Source: an uncultured Alphaproteobacteria bacterium (lineage in GTDB: Bacteria; Pseudomonadota; Alphaproteobacteria; HIMB59; GCA-002718135). From it: a DNA stretch of 64,000 nt. The notes under the pieces are model-generated. The model saw only the letters and a program-made list of their open reading frames with translations, searched no databases and was not told the origin of the DNA. Both the position numbers and the translations under genes were made by a program. Location: NCBI GenBank assembly GCA_902519435.1, contig CABYKC010000001.1, positions 22,445 to 86,444 on the forward strand. Direction: 5' to 3'. Positions 27,228 through 36,305 of this stretch are shown piece by piece; within the stretch, counting starts at the first letter, position 1; each line of letters starts with the position of its first letter.

Positions 27228-27643
27228 TGATAAAAATACAAAAAAAAAATTTTAACTTAGAAGAAGAAATTGAAAGAATTAAAAATAAACATTCAGACAT
27301 AGGTGCACTAACTTCTTTTGTTGGTTATGTAAGAGATTTAAATAACAATAAAGATGTTAAGTATTTAAATTTAGAAGTTTATGAAGAAATGGCATTTAAA
27401 GAATTATCAAAAATTGAAAATGATGCGACTAAAAAATGGAGTTTAATTGATACTTTGATAATTCATAGGTATGGAAAATTAATTGTTAATGAAAAAATTG
27501 TTTTAGTTTGTTGTTTTTCACAACATAGAAAAAATAGTTTTGAAGCTTGTGAATTTATTATGGATTATTTAAAAAAAGATGCTCCATTCTGGAAAAATGA
27601 ATTTTATTATAAAGATAATGAATGGCTAGAAAATTCTAGCTAG
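27227..27643 (+). CDS. moaE: Molybdopterin synthase catalytic subunit
   Basis: A 138-residue MoaE from the ATG at 27227, chosen because it overlaps the moaD stop; a GTG three bases earlier is also in frame. Family motifs are GALTSFVGYVRDLN, LEVYEEMAFKEL, IIHRYGKL and FEACEFIMDYLKKDAPFWKNE, which includes the catalytic lysine. It forms the heterotetramer with MoaD. Its end overlaps the convergent ilvE gene by eight bases. Confidence 0.94.
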   Translation: MIKIQKKNFNLEEEIERIKNKHSDIGALTSFVGYVRDLNNNKDVKYLNLEVYEEMAFKELSKIENDATKKWSLIDTLIIHRYGKLIVNEKIVLVCCFSQHRKNSFEACEFIMDYLKKDAPFWKNEFYYKDNEWLENSS

Positions 27644-28520
27644 AGTTTTTAACCATATCGCTAAAATCATTCATAAATTTAAAAGTAGTAGTATTATCCC
27701 CGGTATTATATTTAAAATCATCAATGGATTTAATAGGGGTAATTTCTGCAGCAGTTCCCGTTAAAAAAGCTTCGTCATAATTTCCAATTTCGTTAGGCAT
27801 TAAATACTTTTCTGTAATTTCAAAACCTTGTTTAGTTGCCATTTCAATAACTGTTTGACGTGTAATCCCATTAAGAAAACAATCTGGAATAGGAGTATGG
27901 ATATTTTTATCTTTGATAAAAAAAATATTTGCCCCTGTACCTTCAGCAACATAGCCTCTGTAATCTAGCATCAAGGCATCGTGATAACCTTTTTTTTCTG
28001 CAAATTCTTTTGAAAGAGTACAAATAATGTAGGGTCCAGAAGCTTTTGCGTCATATGGAGCAGTATCTGGTGCAGGTCTTTTCCAAGGTGATGTAATTAA
28101 TCTCAAACCTGCTTTTTGATCTTCAATTTTAAAATAAGTTGCCCAATCATCCCAAACAGCAATAGCTACATTGATATTCGATTTACCTGTTGATAAACCC
28201 ATTTGATCTCCACCTCTCCAAGCAAGTGGTCTTACATAACAATTTTTATAATTCATTTTATCAATAAGTTCATATTTTGCTTTGTTAATTTGATCATGCG
28301 TGAAAGGAATTTCCATTCCAATTATTTCAGCAGATTTAAAAAACCTTTTAGTATGCTCCTCTGATTTAAAAATCTTACCATTGTAGGCCCTTTCCCCTTC
28401 AAATACTGCGCTTGCGTAATGAAGACCTTGTGAAATTACATGGGAATTTGCATCCTGCCATGGAATTATTTTACCATTCATCCAAATCCATCCGTCTCTA
28501 TTTTCAAATGATTTAAGCAT
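27636..28520 (-). CDS. ilvE: Branched-chain amino acid aminotransferase
   Basis: A 294-residue fold-type IV PLP enzyme. Motifs include LHYASAVFEGERAY (33-46), the PLP lysine in APYDAKASGPY near 159, and GYVAEGTGANIFF and FLTGTAAEITPI toward the C terminus. It performs the last step of valine, leucine and isoleucine synthesis with glutamate as donor. It is divergent from a MarR-type regulator, an arrangement seen in other alphaproteobacteria near petP/petR genes. Confidence 0.94.
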   Translation of the reverse strand: MLKSFENRDGWIWMNGKIIPWQDANSHVISQGLHYASAVFEGERAYNGKIFKSEEHTKRFFKSAEIIGMEIPFTHDQINKAKYELIDKMNYKNCYVRPLAWRGGDQMGLSTGKSNINVAIAVWDDWATYFKIEDQKAGLRLITSPWKRPAPDTAPYDAKASGPYIICTLSKEFAEKKGYHDALMLDYRGYVAEGTGANIFFIKDKNIHTPIPDCFLNGITRQTVIEMATKQGFEITEKYLMPNEIGNYDEAFLTGTAAEITPIKSIDDFKYNTGDNTTTFKFMNDFSDMVKNSS

Positions 28521-28547
28521 TTTCTTTACTAACTTTTTTTAATGACA

Positions 28548-28579
28548 ATTGACTATCAGTGATGCATAATTAAGTCAAT
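28548..28579. promoter_or_regulatory. Inverted repeat between ilvE and MarR-type gene
   Basis: ATTGACT (28548-28554) and AGTCAAT (28573-28579) are exact inverted copies 18 bases apart, the right arm ending one base before the MarR-type start codon. It could bind the MarR-type protein for autoregulation. The long spacer makes this less certain than a compact palindrome. Confidence 0.3.
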
Positions 28580-29068
28580 ATGGCTGACCTAAATAAATTG
28601 TTAACACCTCTTTTTTTAAATGAGGAGGAAATTAGGAAGATTATAGAGTTATTATTTTTCTCATATAGAGATTTTACAGAAGGTCCTGATAAAATTTTGG
28701 AAAAAATAAATTTTGGCAGAGCTCATCATAGGGTGATATATTTTGTTGGAAAGCAAAAAAATCTTACAATTAAGGAACTTCTTTCCATATTGAAAATAAC
28801 TAAACAAAGTTTGTCTAGAGTATTGAACCAGCTTGTAAAAGAAAAATATATTATATTATCTGTTGGTGAAGATAAACGTACTAAAAAATTAATACTTTCA
28901 AAAAAAGGCCAAGAATTAGAAAAAAGATTATCTGAAATTCAAATAAAAAAAATACGTAATGTTTTATTAAAATTTAATGAAATGGATATAAATGGTTTTA
29001 AAAAAATACTTTATGAAATGGTTGATGATAAAAATAAAGAAAAGTTTGATGAAATAAATAGATACTAA
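28580..29068 (+). CDS. MarR-family regulator (PetP-type)
   Basis: A 162-residue winged-helix protein. The recognition region is ELLSILKITKQSLSRVLNQLVKEKYI (about 69-94), followed by the wing DKRTKKLILSKKG. Its stop overlaps the following response-regulator start by one base, so the two are made together. A MarR-type and OmpR-type pair in this order is known as PetP/PetR in Rhodobacter, where it is needed for cytochrome bc1 production. The bc1 genes lie about 10 kb downstream here. The equivalence is by order and family, not proven. Confidence 0.85.
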   Translation: MADLNKLLTPLFLNEEEIRKIIELLFFSYRDFTEGPDKILEKINFGRAHHRVIYFVGKQKNLTIKELLSILKITKQSLSRVLNQLVKEKYIILSVGEDKRTKKLILSKKGQELEKRLSEIQIKKIRNVLLKFNEMDINGFKKILYEMVDDKNKEKFDEINRY

Positions 29069-29748
29069 TGAATAAAAATATCTTGATTGTTGATGATGAT
29101 AAAAGATTGAGAGAACTACTAAAAGATTATTTAACTGCAAAAAATTTACAAATTTATCAAAGTGAGGATTACAACGAAGCAAAAGAAATTTTATCTCTTG
29201 TTTTGTTTGATTTAATCATTCTTGATAGAATGATGCCAAGTGGCGATGGTATGGAGCTTATTGAGCATATAAAACAATTTTCTAATACACCGATAATAAT
29301 GCTGACAGCAATGGGAGAGGACAAAGATAAAATTGATGGGTTAAAAATTGGTGCTGATGATTATTTATCTAAACCATTTGAGCCAGAAGAATTATTTTTA
29401 AGGATTAAAAATTTACTAGATTTATATGAAAACTTTAAAAACAAAAAAATTAAGATCTCGTTTGGTGAATTTATCTTTGATACATCTAGTTTAAAATTAC
29501 AAAAAAATGATAGATTAATTTATTTAACAGAAGGGGAAAATAATTTACTTGTAAAATTAATAAATAAAAGAAATGATATTGTTTTAAGAGAGGAACTAGC
29601 AGACCAAGAATTTGATGAAACTGAGCTTAGAAAAGTTGATGTACAAGTTACGCGTTTAAGACAAAAAATTGAAACAAATGCAAAACAACCTCAATTTATT
29701 AAAACTATTAGAGGTAAAGGATACAAATTAATTTGTAATGAAATTTAA
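29068..29748 (+). CDS. OmpR-type response regulator (PetR-type)
   Basis: A 226-residue two-domain regulator. The receiver has the acidic pair D10/D11, phosphoacceptor D53 in LDRMMPSGDG, T80 and K102 in SKPFEPEEL. The C-terminal winged helix (about 130-225) ends KTIRGKGYKL as in OmpR/PhoB proteins. Start and stop overlap both neighbours by one base. It presumably receives phosphate from the kinase encoded next. Confidence 0.93.
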   Translation: MNKNILIVDDDKRLRELLKDYLTAKNLQIYQSEDYNEAKEILSLVLFDLIILDRMMPSGDGMELIEHIKQFSNTPIIMLTAMGEDKDKIDGLKIGADDYLSKPFEPEELFLRIKNLLDLYENFKNKKIKISFGEFIFDTSSLKLQKNDRLIYLTEGENNLLVKLINKRNDIVLREELADQEFDETELRKVDVQVTRLRQKIETNAKQPQFIKTIRGKGYKLICNEI

Positions 29749-31040
29749 TGATTAAAAAAATAATACCTTCTACGCTAATTGGAAGATCAATAATCATCAT
29801 CTTTGTGCCTATAATTATTATAGTCCTACTTACTTCTTTTGTTTTCTATCAAACCTCATGGAGTATTATTTCTAAAAGACTAACGGAATCTGTTGCTGCT
29901 GATATTAATGTTTTAGTAAAATTAATTGATAGTGATCTAACTGATAATGCATTTAATATAGCAAAACAGGATTTTAAAATGAAAATCAATATAATTAGCG
30001 ATAAACAATTATTGTCTTCAAAATTTAGTTTAAATTCAGGAATATTATCTAATAGATTAAATCAATCCTTAAGTAATTTGAAAAAAAAGTTTGATTATGA
30101 TTTGTCTAATCTTGAAGAAGGCGTTCTAATATACATTCAAATTGAGGAAGATATTTTAGAAATTAATGTTGATAAAGATAGACTTTATAGTGAATCTGCT
30201 TTTGTCTTTCTACTTTGGATGATTTTTGCTTCTATTATTCTTTTTTTTATGTCTTACTTTTTAATGAGTAGACAATTAAGACCCCTCAAAAGACTCGCGA
30301 TAATTGCTGAGACATTTGGAAGAGGTTTAGATGCTCCAGATATTAAGACTGCGGGCGCATATGAAATAAGGCAAACGGCCAATGCTTTCAATCAGATGAG
30401 AACAAGAATTAAAAGATTTTTAAAACAAAGAACAGAAATGCTAGCTGGTGTTAGCCATGATCTTAGAACTCCTTTAACAAGAATGAAATTACAAATTTCA
30501 TTGATGAAAGATGAAAAAGCAAAATCTGAACTAGAAGTAGATGTTAATGAAATGACTTCAATGTTAGATAGTTATGTCAGTTTTGTAAAAACTGAATCTC
30601 CTGAACCAATAGAAACAATTATAATAAATGAATTAATTGGTGATATTGTAAAAACTTTTGAAAAAAAGGGTGTAGAGTTAACTATAAAAGAAAAAAACAC
30701 TATTAAAACTTCTGGAAGACAGATTCAACTTAAAAGAGCTTTCAATAATATAATTGATAATTCTCATAGATATGCAAAAAAAATTGAAATAATTCTTTAT
30801 ACAAATGAAAAAGATTGTGTCATTGAATTTAATGATGATGGCGAGGGTATACCAACAGATAAATATGAAGATGTATTTAAACCATTTTTTACTTTAGATC
30901 CCTCCAGGAACAAACTTAAAGGAGAAAGTGGTTTAGGATTAACTATTACAAGGGATATTATTAGATCACATGGAGGTGATATTAAATTATCTGAATCGGA
31001 TCTAGGAGGTCTTCAACTTAAAGTTTTACTTCCTCTTTGA
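29748..31040 (+). CDS. EnvZ-like sensor histidine kinase
   Basis: A 430-residue membrane kinase. Helices at about 11-33 and 152-173 flank a periplasmic sensor domain, followed by a HAMP domain. The phosphorylated histidine is H237 in VSHDLRTPLTR; the N box is NNIIDN (333-338), G1 is DDGEGIP (363-369) and G2 is GESGLGLTI (392-400). It is the third gene of the regulatory operon. The signal is unknown. Confidence 0.93.
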   Translation: MIKKIIPSTLIGRSIIIIFVPIIIIVLLTSFVFYQTSWSIISKRLTESVAADINVLVKLIDSDLTDNAFNIAKQDFKMKINIISDKQLLSSKFSLNSGILSNRLNQSLSNLKKKFDYDLSNLEEGVLIYIQIEEDILEINVDKDRLYSESAFVFLLWMIFASIILFFMSYFLMSRQLRPLKRLAIIAETFGRGLDAPDIKTAGAYEIRQTANAFNQMRTRIKRFLKQRTEMLAGVSHDLRTPLTRMKLQISLMKDEKAKSELEVDVNEMTSMLDSYVSFVKTESPEPIETIIINELIGDIVKTFEKKGVELTIKEKNTIKTSGRQIQLKRAFNNIIDNSHRYAKKIEIILYTNEKDCVIEFNDDGEGIPTDKYEDVFKPFFTLDPSRNKLKGESGLGLTITRDIIRSHGGDIKLSESDLGGLQLKVLLPL

Positions 31041-31042
31041 TT

Positions 31043-31390
31043 TTAAAATAATTTACCCCCATTATTTACCGATTTATCTGGAGACAATAAAACTGGTTCA
31101 TTTTCTAAATCTGGCACTCCAAGAACTAATACTTCTGAAATAATTTTACCAATTTGTTTAGGCTCAAAGTTTACAACAGCAATAACTTGCTTATTAATTA
31201 ATTCATCACTTTTATAATATTTTTGTAATTGTGCAGAAGTTTTTTTTATACCAATTTTTTCACCAAAATCTATTTTCAAAATTATGGATGGTTTTTTAAG
31301 TTCATTATATTCATAGGCTTCAATTACTGTTCCTATTCTTATATCTACATTTTCAAATTCTTTGTAATTTATAAAATTGTGAAAGCTCAT
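31043..31390 (-). CDS. CsaA-like tRNA-binding domain protein
   Basis: A 115-residue single OB-fold of the tRNA-binding (EMAP/Myf) type, with DIRIGTVIEA (15-24), NFEPKQIGKIISEVLVLG and a C-terminal LLSPD segment. Stand-alone proteins of this size are called CsaA and have been linked to chaperone or tRNA-binding activity. It is the last of a minus-strand run proC, COQ9-like, CsaA-like with overlapping ends. Confidence 0.87.
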   Translation of the reverse strand: MSFHNFINYKEFENVDIRIGTVIEAYEYNELKKPSIILKIDFGEKIGIKKTSAQLQKYYKSDELINKQVIAVVNFEPKQIGKIISEVLVLGVPDLENEPVLLSPDKSVNNGGKLF

Positions 31391-31923
31391 TAAAATTTTA
31401 TAAATTTTTCAATGTTGTCTAAATATTTATCTAAAACACTCATTGTTTTTTCTAAACTTTCATTTTCATCATTAACCCAAGTAAATAGAGTTATATAATA
31501 AAGCGCAAAAATAATTTTAATTTTTATCACCCCCTGAATACCACTAGGATTAACATTTGCAAAAGTAGCAATTAGAATTTTGCTCTCAATTAATTTAGGA
31601 ATAAGTTTTAATACTCCTTGTGGTCTAGACATAAAATAATTAATTATATTTTTTACGGAAGCTCTATATTCATTCAATATATCATAACGTGCCATCATAA
31701 TTTCAAATAACATATCTCTTTGTGATGACTTTTCTATATTAACAAGATTTTTTTTTAATTGAAAATCAAAGAAGTCATTTATATTTAAGATTAAATCAAT
31801 TTTATTATTCATTTTTGGCACTTTACTATTAGATAAAAAATTTTTAAGATTTATATCTCTTAATTTTTTTTTCTCTAAATATTGTAGAGTTTTTTTTGCT
31901 AGAGATATTTTATTTTGATTCAC
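31390..31923 (-). CDS. COQ9/TetR-like protein
   Basis: A 177-residue all-helical protein. The segment RDMLFEIMMARYDILNEYR followed by a Pro-Gln turn and the C-terminal SLEKTMSVLDKYLDNIEKF match the bacterial COQ9-like family, which has a TetR-type fold and is tied to ubiquinone synthesis in eukaryotes. The N-terminal part is weak as a helix-turn-helix. It begins with GTG, overlapping the proC stop (GTGA). The ubiquinone accessory gene ubiK lies about 1.5 kb upstream in the same direction. Confidence is moderate because the sequence is divergent. Confidence 0.65.
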   Translation of the reverse strand: MNQNKISLAKKTLQYLEKKKLRDINLKNFLSNSKVPKMNNKIDLILNINDFFDFQLKKNLVNIEKSSQRDMLFEIMMARYDILNEYRASVKNIINYFMSRPQGVLKLIPKLIESKILIATFANVNPSGIQGVIKIKIIFALYYITLFTWVNDENESLEKTMSVLDKYLDNIEKFIKF

Positions 31924-32735
31924 TTACCTGCACCTTGTTGTTTTGCTCTTGTGTATGCTGCCTTAAAAACTTGATTAAAGATATTATCAACTTTATTTAT
32001 TTTCATTTTCTTGATTCCTGCTTCTGTTGTACCTCCTCTAGTTGCAACAGTTTCAACCATTTTTTCAGCAGAAATATTATTAGAGTTTAATAAATTTAAA
32101 GAACCTCTAAAAGTTTCATTAATTAAAATTTTAGCTGTGTTTTTCGAAAAACCTAAGTTAATTGCAGATTTTTCCATGATATCAATTAACTGAAATATAA
32201 AACCTGGACCGCTACCTGATACAGCAGTTGCTTTGTCTATAAAAGTTTCACTATTAAAAAAAAGAGTTTTACCACTTAGAGAGAACAATTTATCAATTTC
32301 TTTAATTTCTTTTTTATAAATAGATTTATTCGTATAAATGCAATGAACGCCCTCTCCTATTAAAGCTGGCATATTTGGCATTACTCTTACAATTTTACTA
32401 ATATTTAATAAATTTTTTTTAAAAATTTCAGTTTTTTTGCCAGCTATTACACTGATTGCTATAGATTTTTTATTAAAATTTGCATTTTTTAATTCTTTAA
32501 AGACATTTTTTAATTCAAGAGGCCGAGTTGCAAATATAATATAATCAAAATTATTTTGATTATTGATATCATCAATTGATTTAAAAAATTTTATTTTCTT
32601 ATTTCTATTTCTTTTTTTAAGAATTGAATATTTTTTTTTATCTATAACACTGATGTTGTAATTCTTAGAGTTAGACCATCCGGAAATTAAAGATCCTCCC
32701 ATATGACCACATCCAATTAATAAGATATTTTTCAT
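31920..32735 (-). CDS. proC: Pyrroline-5-carboxylate reductase
   Basis: A 271-residue NAD(P)H enzyme for the last step of proline synthesis. The N-terminal Rossmann motif is GCGHMGGSLISGW (8-20). The later part has VRVMPNMPALIGEG, the AVSGSGPGFIFQL segment and the signature VATRGGTTEAGIKKM near the C terminus. The stop overlaps the COQ9-like start. Confidence 0.94.
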   Translation of the reverse strand: MKNILLIGCGHMGGSLISGWSNSKNYNISVIDKKKYSILKKRNRNKKIKFFKSIDDINNQNNFDYIIFATRPLELKNVFKELKNANFNKKSIAISVIAGKKTEIFKKNLLNISKIVRVMPNMPALIGEGVHCIYTNKSIYKKEIKEIDKLFSLSGKTLFFNSETFIDKATAVSGSGPGFIFQLIDIMEKSAINLGFSKNTAKILINETFRGSLNLLNSNNISAEKMVETVATRGGTTEAGIKKMKINKVDNIFNQVFKAAYTRAKQQGAGK

Positions 32736-32767
32736 CTATCTATAATATAGCAGTTTTATTATAAAAA

Positions 32768-33256
32768 TTAAGCTCTACCAATAACTTCAAAATTAGAAAA
32801 TTTTATAGCTTCTTTAGGTGGAATATCATCAAAGAGAACTTGCTGAAAACTTGGATAAAATTTTTCACATTCATAAATTCCAATATCAACAAGATCTTCA
32901 AATTTTTTGTGCAATATTTCTGTTGAATTATTTGATAATAAAGTATGTCTAAAAGCTGGGATACCATTTTTACTTGTTATATCAAAATGCCCAATCCATA
33001 AGTTCTCGTTTATAAGTCCTAGTAGTTCATATGCCTTATCAAGTTTAGTTTCAGGAAACTTAATATCAAAAGTTATTGAAAAACTTAGCGCATTAATATT
33101 TTCAGACCAAGTAAAATATAATCTGTAAGCGCACCAATGGGATGCTATCTCAGCAACCAATTCATGATCGGCAGCCCTACTAAAATTCCATTTTTTTTGA
33201 TGAATAACATCTTCAATGATATCTATAGGATTTAACAATATATTCTCATTCTCCAT
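32768..33256 (-). CDS. YbjN-domain protein
   Basis: A 162-residue protein with the alphaproteobacterial YbjN pattern: RAADHELVAEIASHWCAYRLYFTW (31-54), then NENLWIGHFDI and PAFRHTLL. YbjN relatives resemble type III secretion chaperones in fold and have been linked to stress and motility in enterobacteria. The role here is unknown. It sits between ubiK and proC, a common neighbourhood in the class. Confidence 0.8.
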   Translation of the reverse strand: MENENILLNPIDIIEDVIHQKKWNFSRAADHELVAEIASHWCAYRLYFTWSENINALSFSITFDIKFPETKLDKAYELLGLINENLWIGHFDITSKNGIPAFRHTLLSNNSTEILHKKFEDLVDIGIYECEKFYPSFQQVLFDDIPPKEAIKFSNFEVIGRA

Positions 33257-33292
33257 ACACTATATAGTCATGGCACATATAATTAGTACTAT

Positions 33293-33334
33293 ATCTTGAT
33301 TACAAGATTGAACTCGTATTTTGCAAGGCAAAAT
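33293..33334. repeat. Two small inverted repeats between ubiK and YbjN genes
   Basis: ATCTTG-ATTA-CAAGAT (33293-33308) and ATTTTGC-AAG-GCAAAAT (33318-33334) are two perfect hairpins in the 108-base gap. Neither is followed by a strong T run on either strand, so they may be a weak terminator pair or protein sites. Confidence 0.4.
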
Positions 33335-33364
33335 CTAAAAAAAATGTGAATTAGTTGAGGATTC

Positions 33365-33655
33365 CTACCTTTTTGATTTCTTTTTAATAGTTTTTTTCTT
33401 TTTAACAGTTTTTTTCTTAGATTTTACTGATCTTGAAGATGTTTTTTTAAATTTTTCATTTTCCATCATTACTTTTTGGACCATTTTTTTCAGTGCATCA
33501 AATTCATCTTTTTTAACAAGATTCATTTTTTTTATTATTTTGTTAACTCGTAAAGATACAATTGTTTCAATCTCTTCTTTAACACCTGAAAAAGTACTCA
33601 TAGCATCAACTGCAAATTTTGATAAATCAGAAAGTATTTTGTTTCTATCAACCAT
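33365..33655 (-). CDS. Ubiquinone biosynthesis accessory factor UbiK-like protein
   Basis: A 96-residue protein of the UbiK (BMFP, YqiC) family: a short helix, then a predicted coiled coil (about 55-75) with RVNKIIKKMNLVKKDEFDALKKMV, and a long lysine-rich tail. UbiK in enterobacteria supports aerobic ubiquinone synthesis and binds membranes. The tail of about 22 residues is almost all Lys, Ser and Thr. It is divergent from lgt, 23 bases apart. Confidence 0.78.
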   Translation of the reverse strand: MVDRNKILSDLSKFAVDAMSTFSGVKEEIETIVSLRVNKIIKKMNLVKKDEFDALKKMVQKVMMENEKFKKTSSRSVKSKKKTVKKKKTIKKKSKR

Positions 33656-33678
33656 GTTATATTATTAAATATAGATAA

Positions 33679-34470
33679 ATGAATTTTATTCAACCATCAA
33701 TAGATCCTGTCATCTTATCAATAGGTTTCATTGAGATAAGATGGTACAGTTTAGCATATATCTTGGGATTTCTATTAGGAATTTATATTATTAAAAGATT
33801 AAACAAAATTTATGGAAATCAATACACTAATAAAAATATAGATAGCTTTCTTATTTGGGCAGTATTAGGTGTAATTATCGGAGGACGAACAGGTTATGTT
33901 ATTTTTTATCAACTTAATGAATTTTTAACTAATCCTTTTTATCTATTTGAAATTTGGAATGGAGGAATGTCATTTCATGGTGGGTTGACGGGTATAATAA
34001 TATGTACTTTAATTTTTGCAAAAATTAATAAAAAAAGTTTTTTCTACCTATCTGATTTAGTTTCAATCGTTGCTCCTATTGGATTGTTTTTTGGTAGAAT
34101 TGCAAACTTTATTAATACAGAACTAATAGGCAGGCCAACTGAGTTTTATATTTCGGTTATTTATCCATCAATAGATAATGTACCAAGACATCCTTCTCAG
34201 ATATATGAAGCTTTTCTTGAGGGAATTATTTTATTTCTTATTTTATTAATCTATTTTTATAAGATAAAAAAATATAAAATTTACGGATTAATTAGTGGTC
34301 TCTTTTTAATATGTTATTCCATATTTAGATTTTTAATTGAATACGTCAGAGAGCCAGATTTGCACCTAGGATTATTTTTTAATTTTATTTCAATGGGTCA
34401 AATACTATGTATACCTTTTTTTATTTTTGGAATATTGATAATTCAAAATGTTAAGCAAAAGAAAAACTAA
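33679..34470 (+). CDS. lgt: Prolipoprotein diacylglyceryl transferase
   Basis: A 263-residue inner-membrane enzyme with about seven helices. Family motifs are GGRTGYVIFY, WNGGMSFHGGLTG and the signature GRIANFINTELIGRPT (near 146-161), followed by PRHPSQIYEA. It attaches diacylglycerol to the lipobox cysteine of lipoproteins. Its end overlaps the MidA-like gene by 23 bases. Confidence 0.95.
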   Translation: MNFIQPSIDPVILSIGFIEIRWYSLAYILGFLLGIYIIKRLNKIYGNQYTNKNIDSFLIWAVLGVIIGGRTGYVIFYQLNEFLTNPFYLFEIWNGGMSFHGGLTGIIICTLIFAKINKKSFFYLSDLVSIVAPIGLFFGRIANFINTELIGRPTEFYISVIYPSIDNVPRHPSQIYEAFLEGIILFLILLIYFYKIKKYKIYGLISGLFLICYSIFRFLIEYVREPDLHLGLFFNFISMGQILCIPFFIFGILIIQNVKQKKN

Positions 34471-35497
34471 TAAAAAACTACTTAACAATAAAAAATATTT
34501 GCGTTTAGATAAATTTATTGACTTGGTTCTATACGAAAGAAATGGTTATTACTTAAGCAAAAAACCAATAGGAAGAAAATTTGACTTTGTTACATCTCCA
34601 GAAATTTCACAAATGTTTGGAGAAATTATTGGTGTGTATTTACTTTATCATTGGAAACAAAAAATTAACTCGAAATTTAATTTAATTGAATTGGGCCCAG
34701 GAAATGGCACATTATTTAAAGATATTGAAAGAACTGCAAAAATACTTCCAAATTTTTTTGAAAATGCTTATGTTAATTTTATAGAAATAAATAAAGAACT
34801 AAGAAAACTACAAGAAAAAAATTTACATTATTTTAAACAATCAAAAATTAGATGGTCAAAAGCTTTAAATTTCAGATCTAAACTGCCTTCAATAATTTAT
34901 TCAAATGAATTTTTTGATTGTTTTCCTGTAAGGCAATTTTTAAATGATAATAATCATTGGTTTGAAAAATATGTGAAATTTGATGAAAAGGAAGATAAGT
35001 ATTATTCTATAAATAAACGAATAACTAGTAAAAAAATACTAGATTATTTAAGTAAGTACAAAAAACAAAAAATTTATGAAGTTTCTAATTCAAGAAATAA
35101 ATATTTTAAGCAAATTTGTAGATATCTCAAAAAAAATAGAGGTATGTGTATTTTAATCGATTATGGATATAATAACAAAATAAAAAACTTTACTTTGCAA
35201 GCAATATATAATCATAAAAAAACCAGTATATTTGAAAATATAGGTCAACAAGATATTTCAAGTCATGTAAATTTCAATGAATTAATTGATATAGCAAAAC
35301 AAAACAAATTACAAATCAACGAATTTATTTCACAAAGAGATTTTTTAATAAAATATGGAATATTAGAACGAAAGAAAAAATTGTTAACTAAAAATTCAAA
35401 TTTAAATAAAAATTTATTAGATGAAGAGGTGGATAGATTAATTAATGTTGATAGGATGGGAAACTTATTTAAGTGCCTTGTTGTTTCTAACTTATGA
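34448..35497 (+). CDS. MidA/NDUFAF7-family SAM-dependent methyltransferase
   Basis: A 349-residue protein with RKFDFVTSPEISQMFGEIIG, the SAM motif LIELGPGNGTLFKDI and IIYSNEFFDCFPVRQF, all typical of the MidA (DUF185) family. The eukaryotic member NDUFAF7 dimethylates an arginine of complex I subunit NDUFS2. A similar respiratory-complex role is plausible here. It lies in the conserved lgt, midA, pgeF order and overlaps both neighbours. Confidence 0.88.
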   Translation: MLSKRKTNKKLLNNKKYLRLDKFIDLVLYERNGYYLSKKPIGRKFDFVTSPEISQMFGEIIGVYLLYHWKQKINSKFNLIELGPGNGTLFKDIERTAKILPNFFENAYVNFIEINKELRKLQEKNLHYFKQSKIRWSKALNFRSKLPSIIYSNEFFDCFPVRQFLNDNNHWFEKYVKFDEKEDKYYSINKRITSKKILDYLSKYKKQKIYEVSNSRNKYFKQICRYLKKNRGMCILIDYGYNNKIKNFTLQAIYNHKKTSIFENIGQQDISSHVNFNELIDIAKQNKLQINEFISQRDFLIKYGILERKKKLLTKNSNLNKNLLDEEVDRLINVDRMGNLFKCLVVSNL

Positions 35498-36258
35498 TTA
35501 CTAAAAATTATTTTACACATTCAAAAATTGAGGCTTTTGTTAGAGCTGGTTTTTTTACAAGAAATGGTGGAGTATCAAAAAAAGAAAACTATTCATTAAA
35601 CTGTAGCTTAAACCACAAAGATACTAAAGCAAATGTAAATAAAAATATTGAAATCTGTCTTAAAAATTTAAAGATAAAAAAAAAAATTAAATTTATTAGT
35701 CAAATACACTCCAACAAAATTGTAGAAATTAATAAAAAAAATATAGGTAATAAATATTCTGGAGATGGATTAATAACAAGCAATAAGAAAATAGCTTTAG
35801 GGGTTTTAACTGCAGATTGCTGTCCAATTTTTATTTTTGATAAAAATAAAAAATATATTTGCGCTCTTCATTCAGGTTGGAAAGGGGCATTAAAAAATAT
35901 AGCTGCAAAAAGTATAAAATATTTTGTTAAAAAAAAAATAATTAAAAAAAATATTGTGGTTCTTATTGGTCCTTGTTTGAGCTTTAAAAACTTTGAAGTT
36001 TCAAAAGACTTTAAAAGTAAGTTTATAAGTAAAAATAAAAAATACTCTATTTTCTTCAAACACAAAAATAAAGACAAAGATTTATTTAATTTAAGAAGAT
36101 TGATTAACTATCAATTTAAGAAATTAGGTATTAAAAAAATATATAATATTAACAAAGATACTTTCTCAAATAAGAGAGTTTTTTTTAGCCATCGAAGGGA
36201 ATCACAAAAATTTAGAGATACTGGAAGAATGCTCAATATCATTGCATTTAATGATTAA
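35494..36258 (+). CDS. pgeF: Peptidoglycan editing factor PgeF (laccase-domain, YfiH-like)
   Basis: A 254-residue Cu-oxidase-4 family protein. Putative metal residues lie in SQIHSNKIV, GVLTADCCPIFIF and LHSGWKGALKNI. PgeF removes L-Ser wrongly placed in peptidoglycan precursors; related proteins act on purine nucleosides. The start overlaps the MidA-like stop (ATGA). Confidence 0.88.
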   Translation: MITKNYFTHSKIEAFVRAGFFTRNGGVSKKENYSLNCSLNHKDTKANVNKNIEICLKNLKIKKKIKFISQIHSNKIVEINKKNIGNKYSGDGLITSNKKIALGVLTADCCPIFIFDKNKKYICALHSGWKGALKNIAAKSIKYFVKKKIIKKNIVVLIGPCLSFKNFEVSKDFKSKFISKNKKYSIFFKHKNKDKDLFNLRRLINYQFKKLGIKKIYNINKDTFSNKRVFFSHRRESQKFRDTGRMLNIIAFND

Positions 36259-36305
36259 TTTTGGTTGATCTATTATTATTCTAATATACAAATTAATTTG
36301 ATTAT

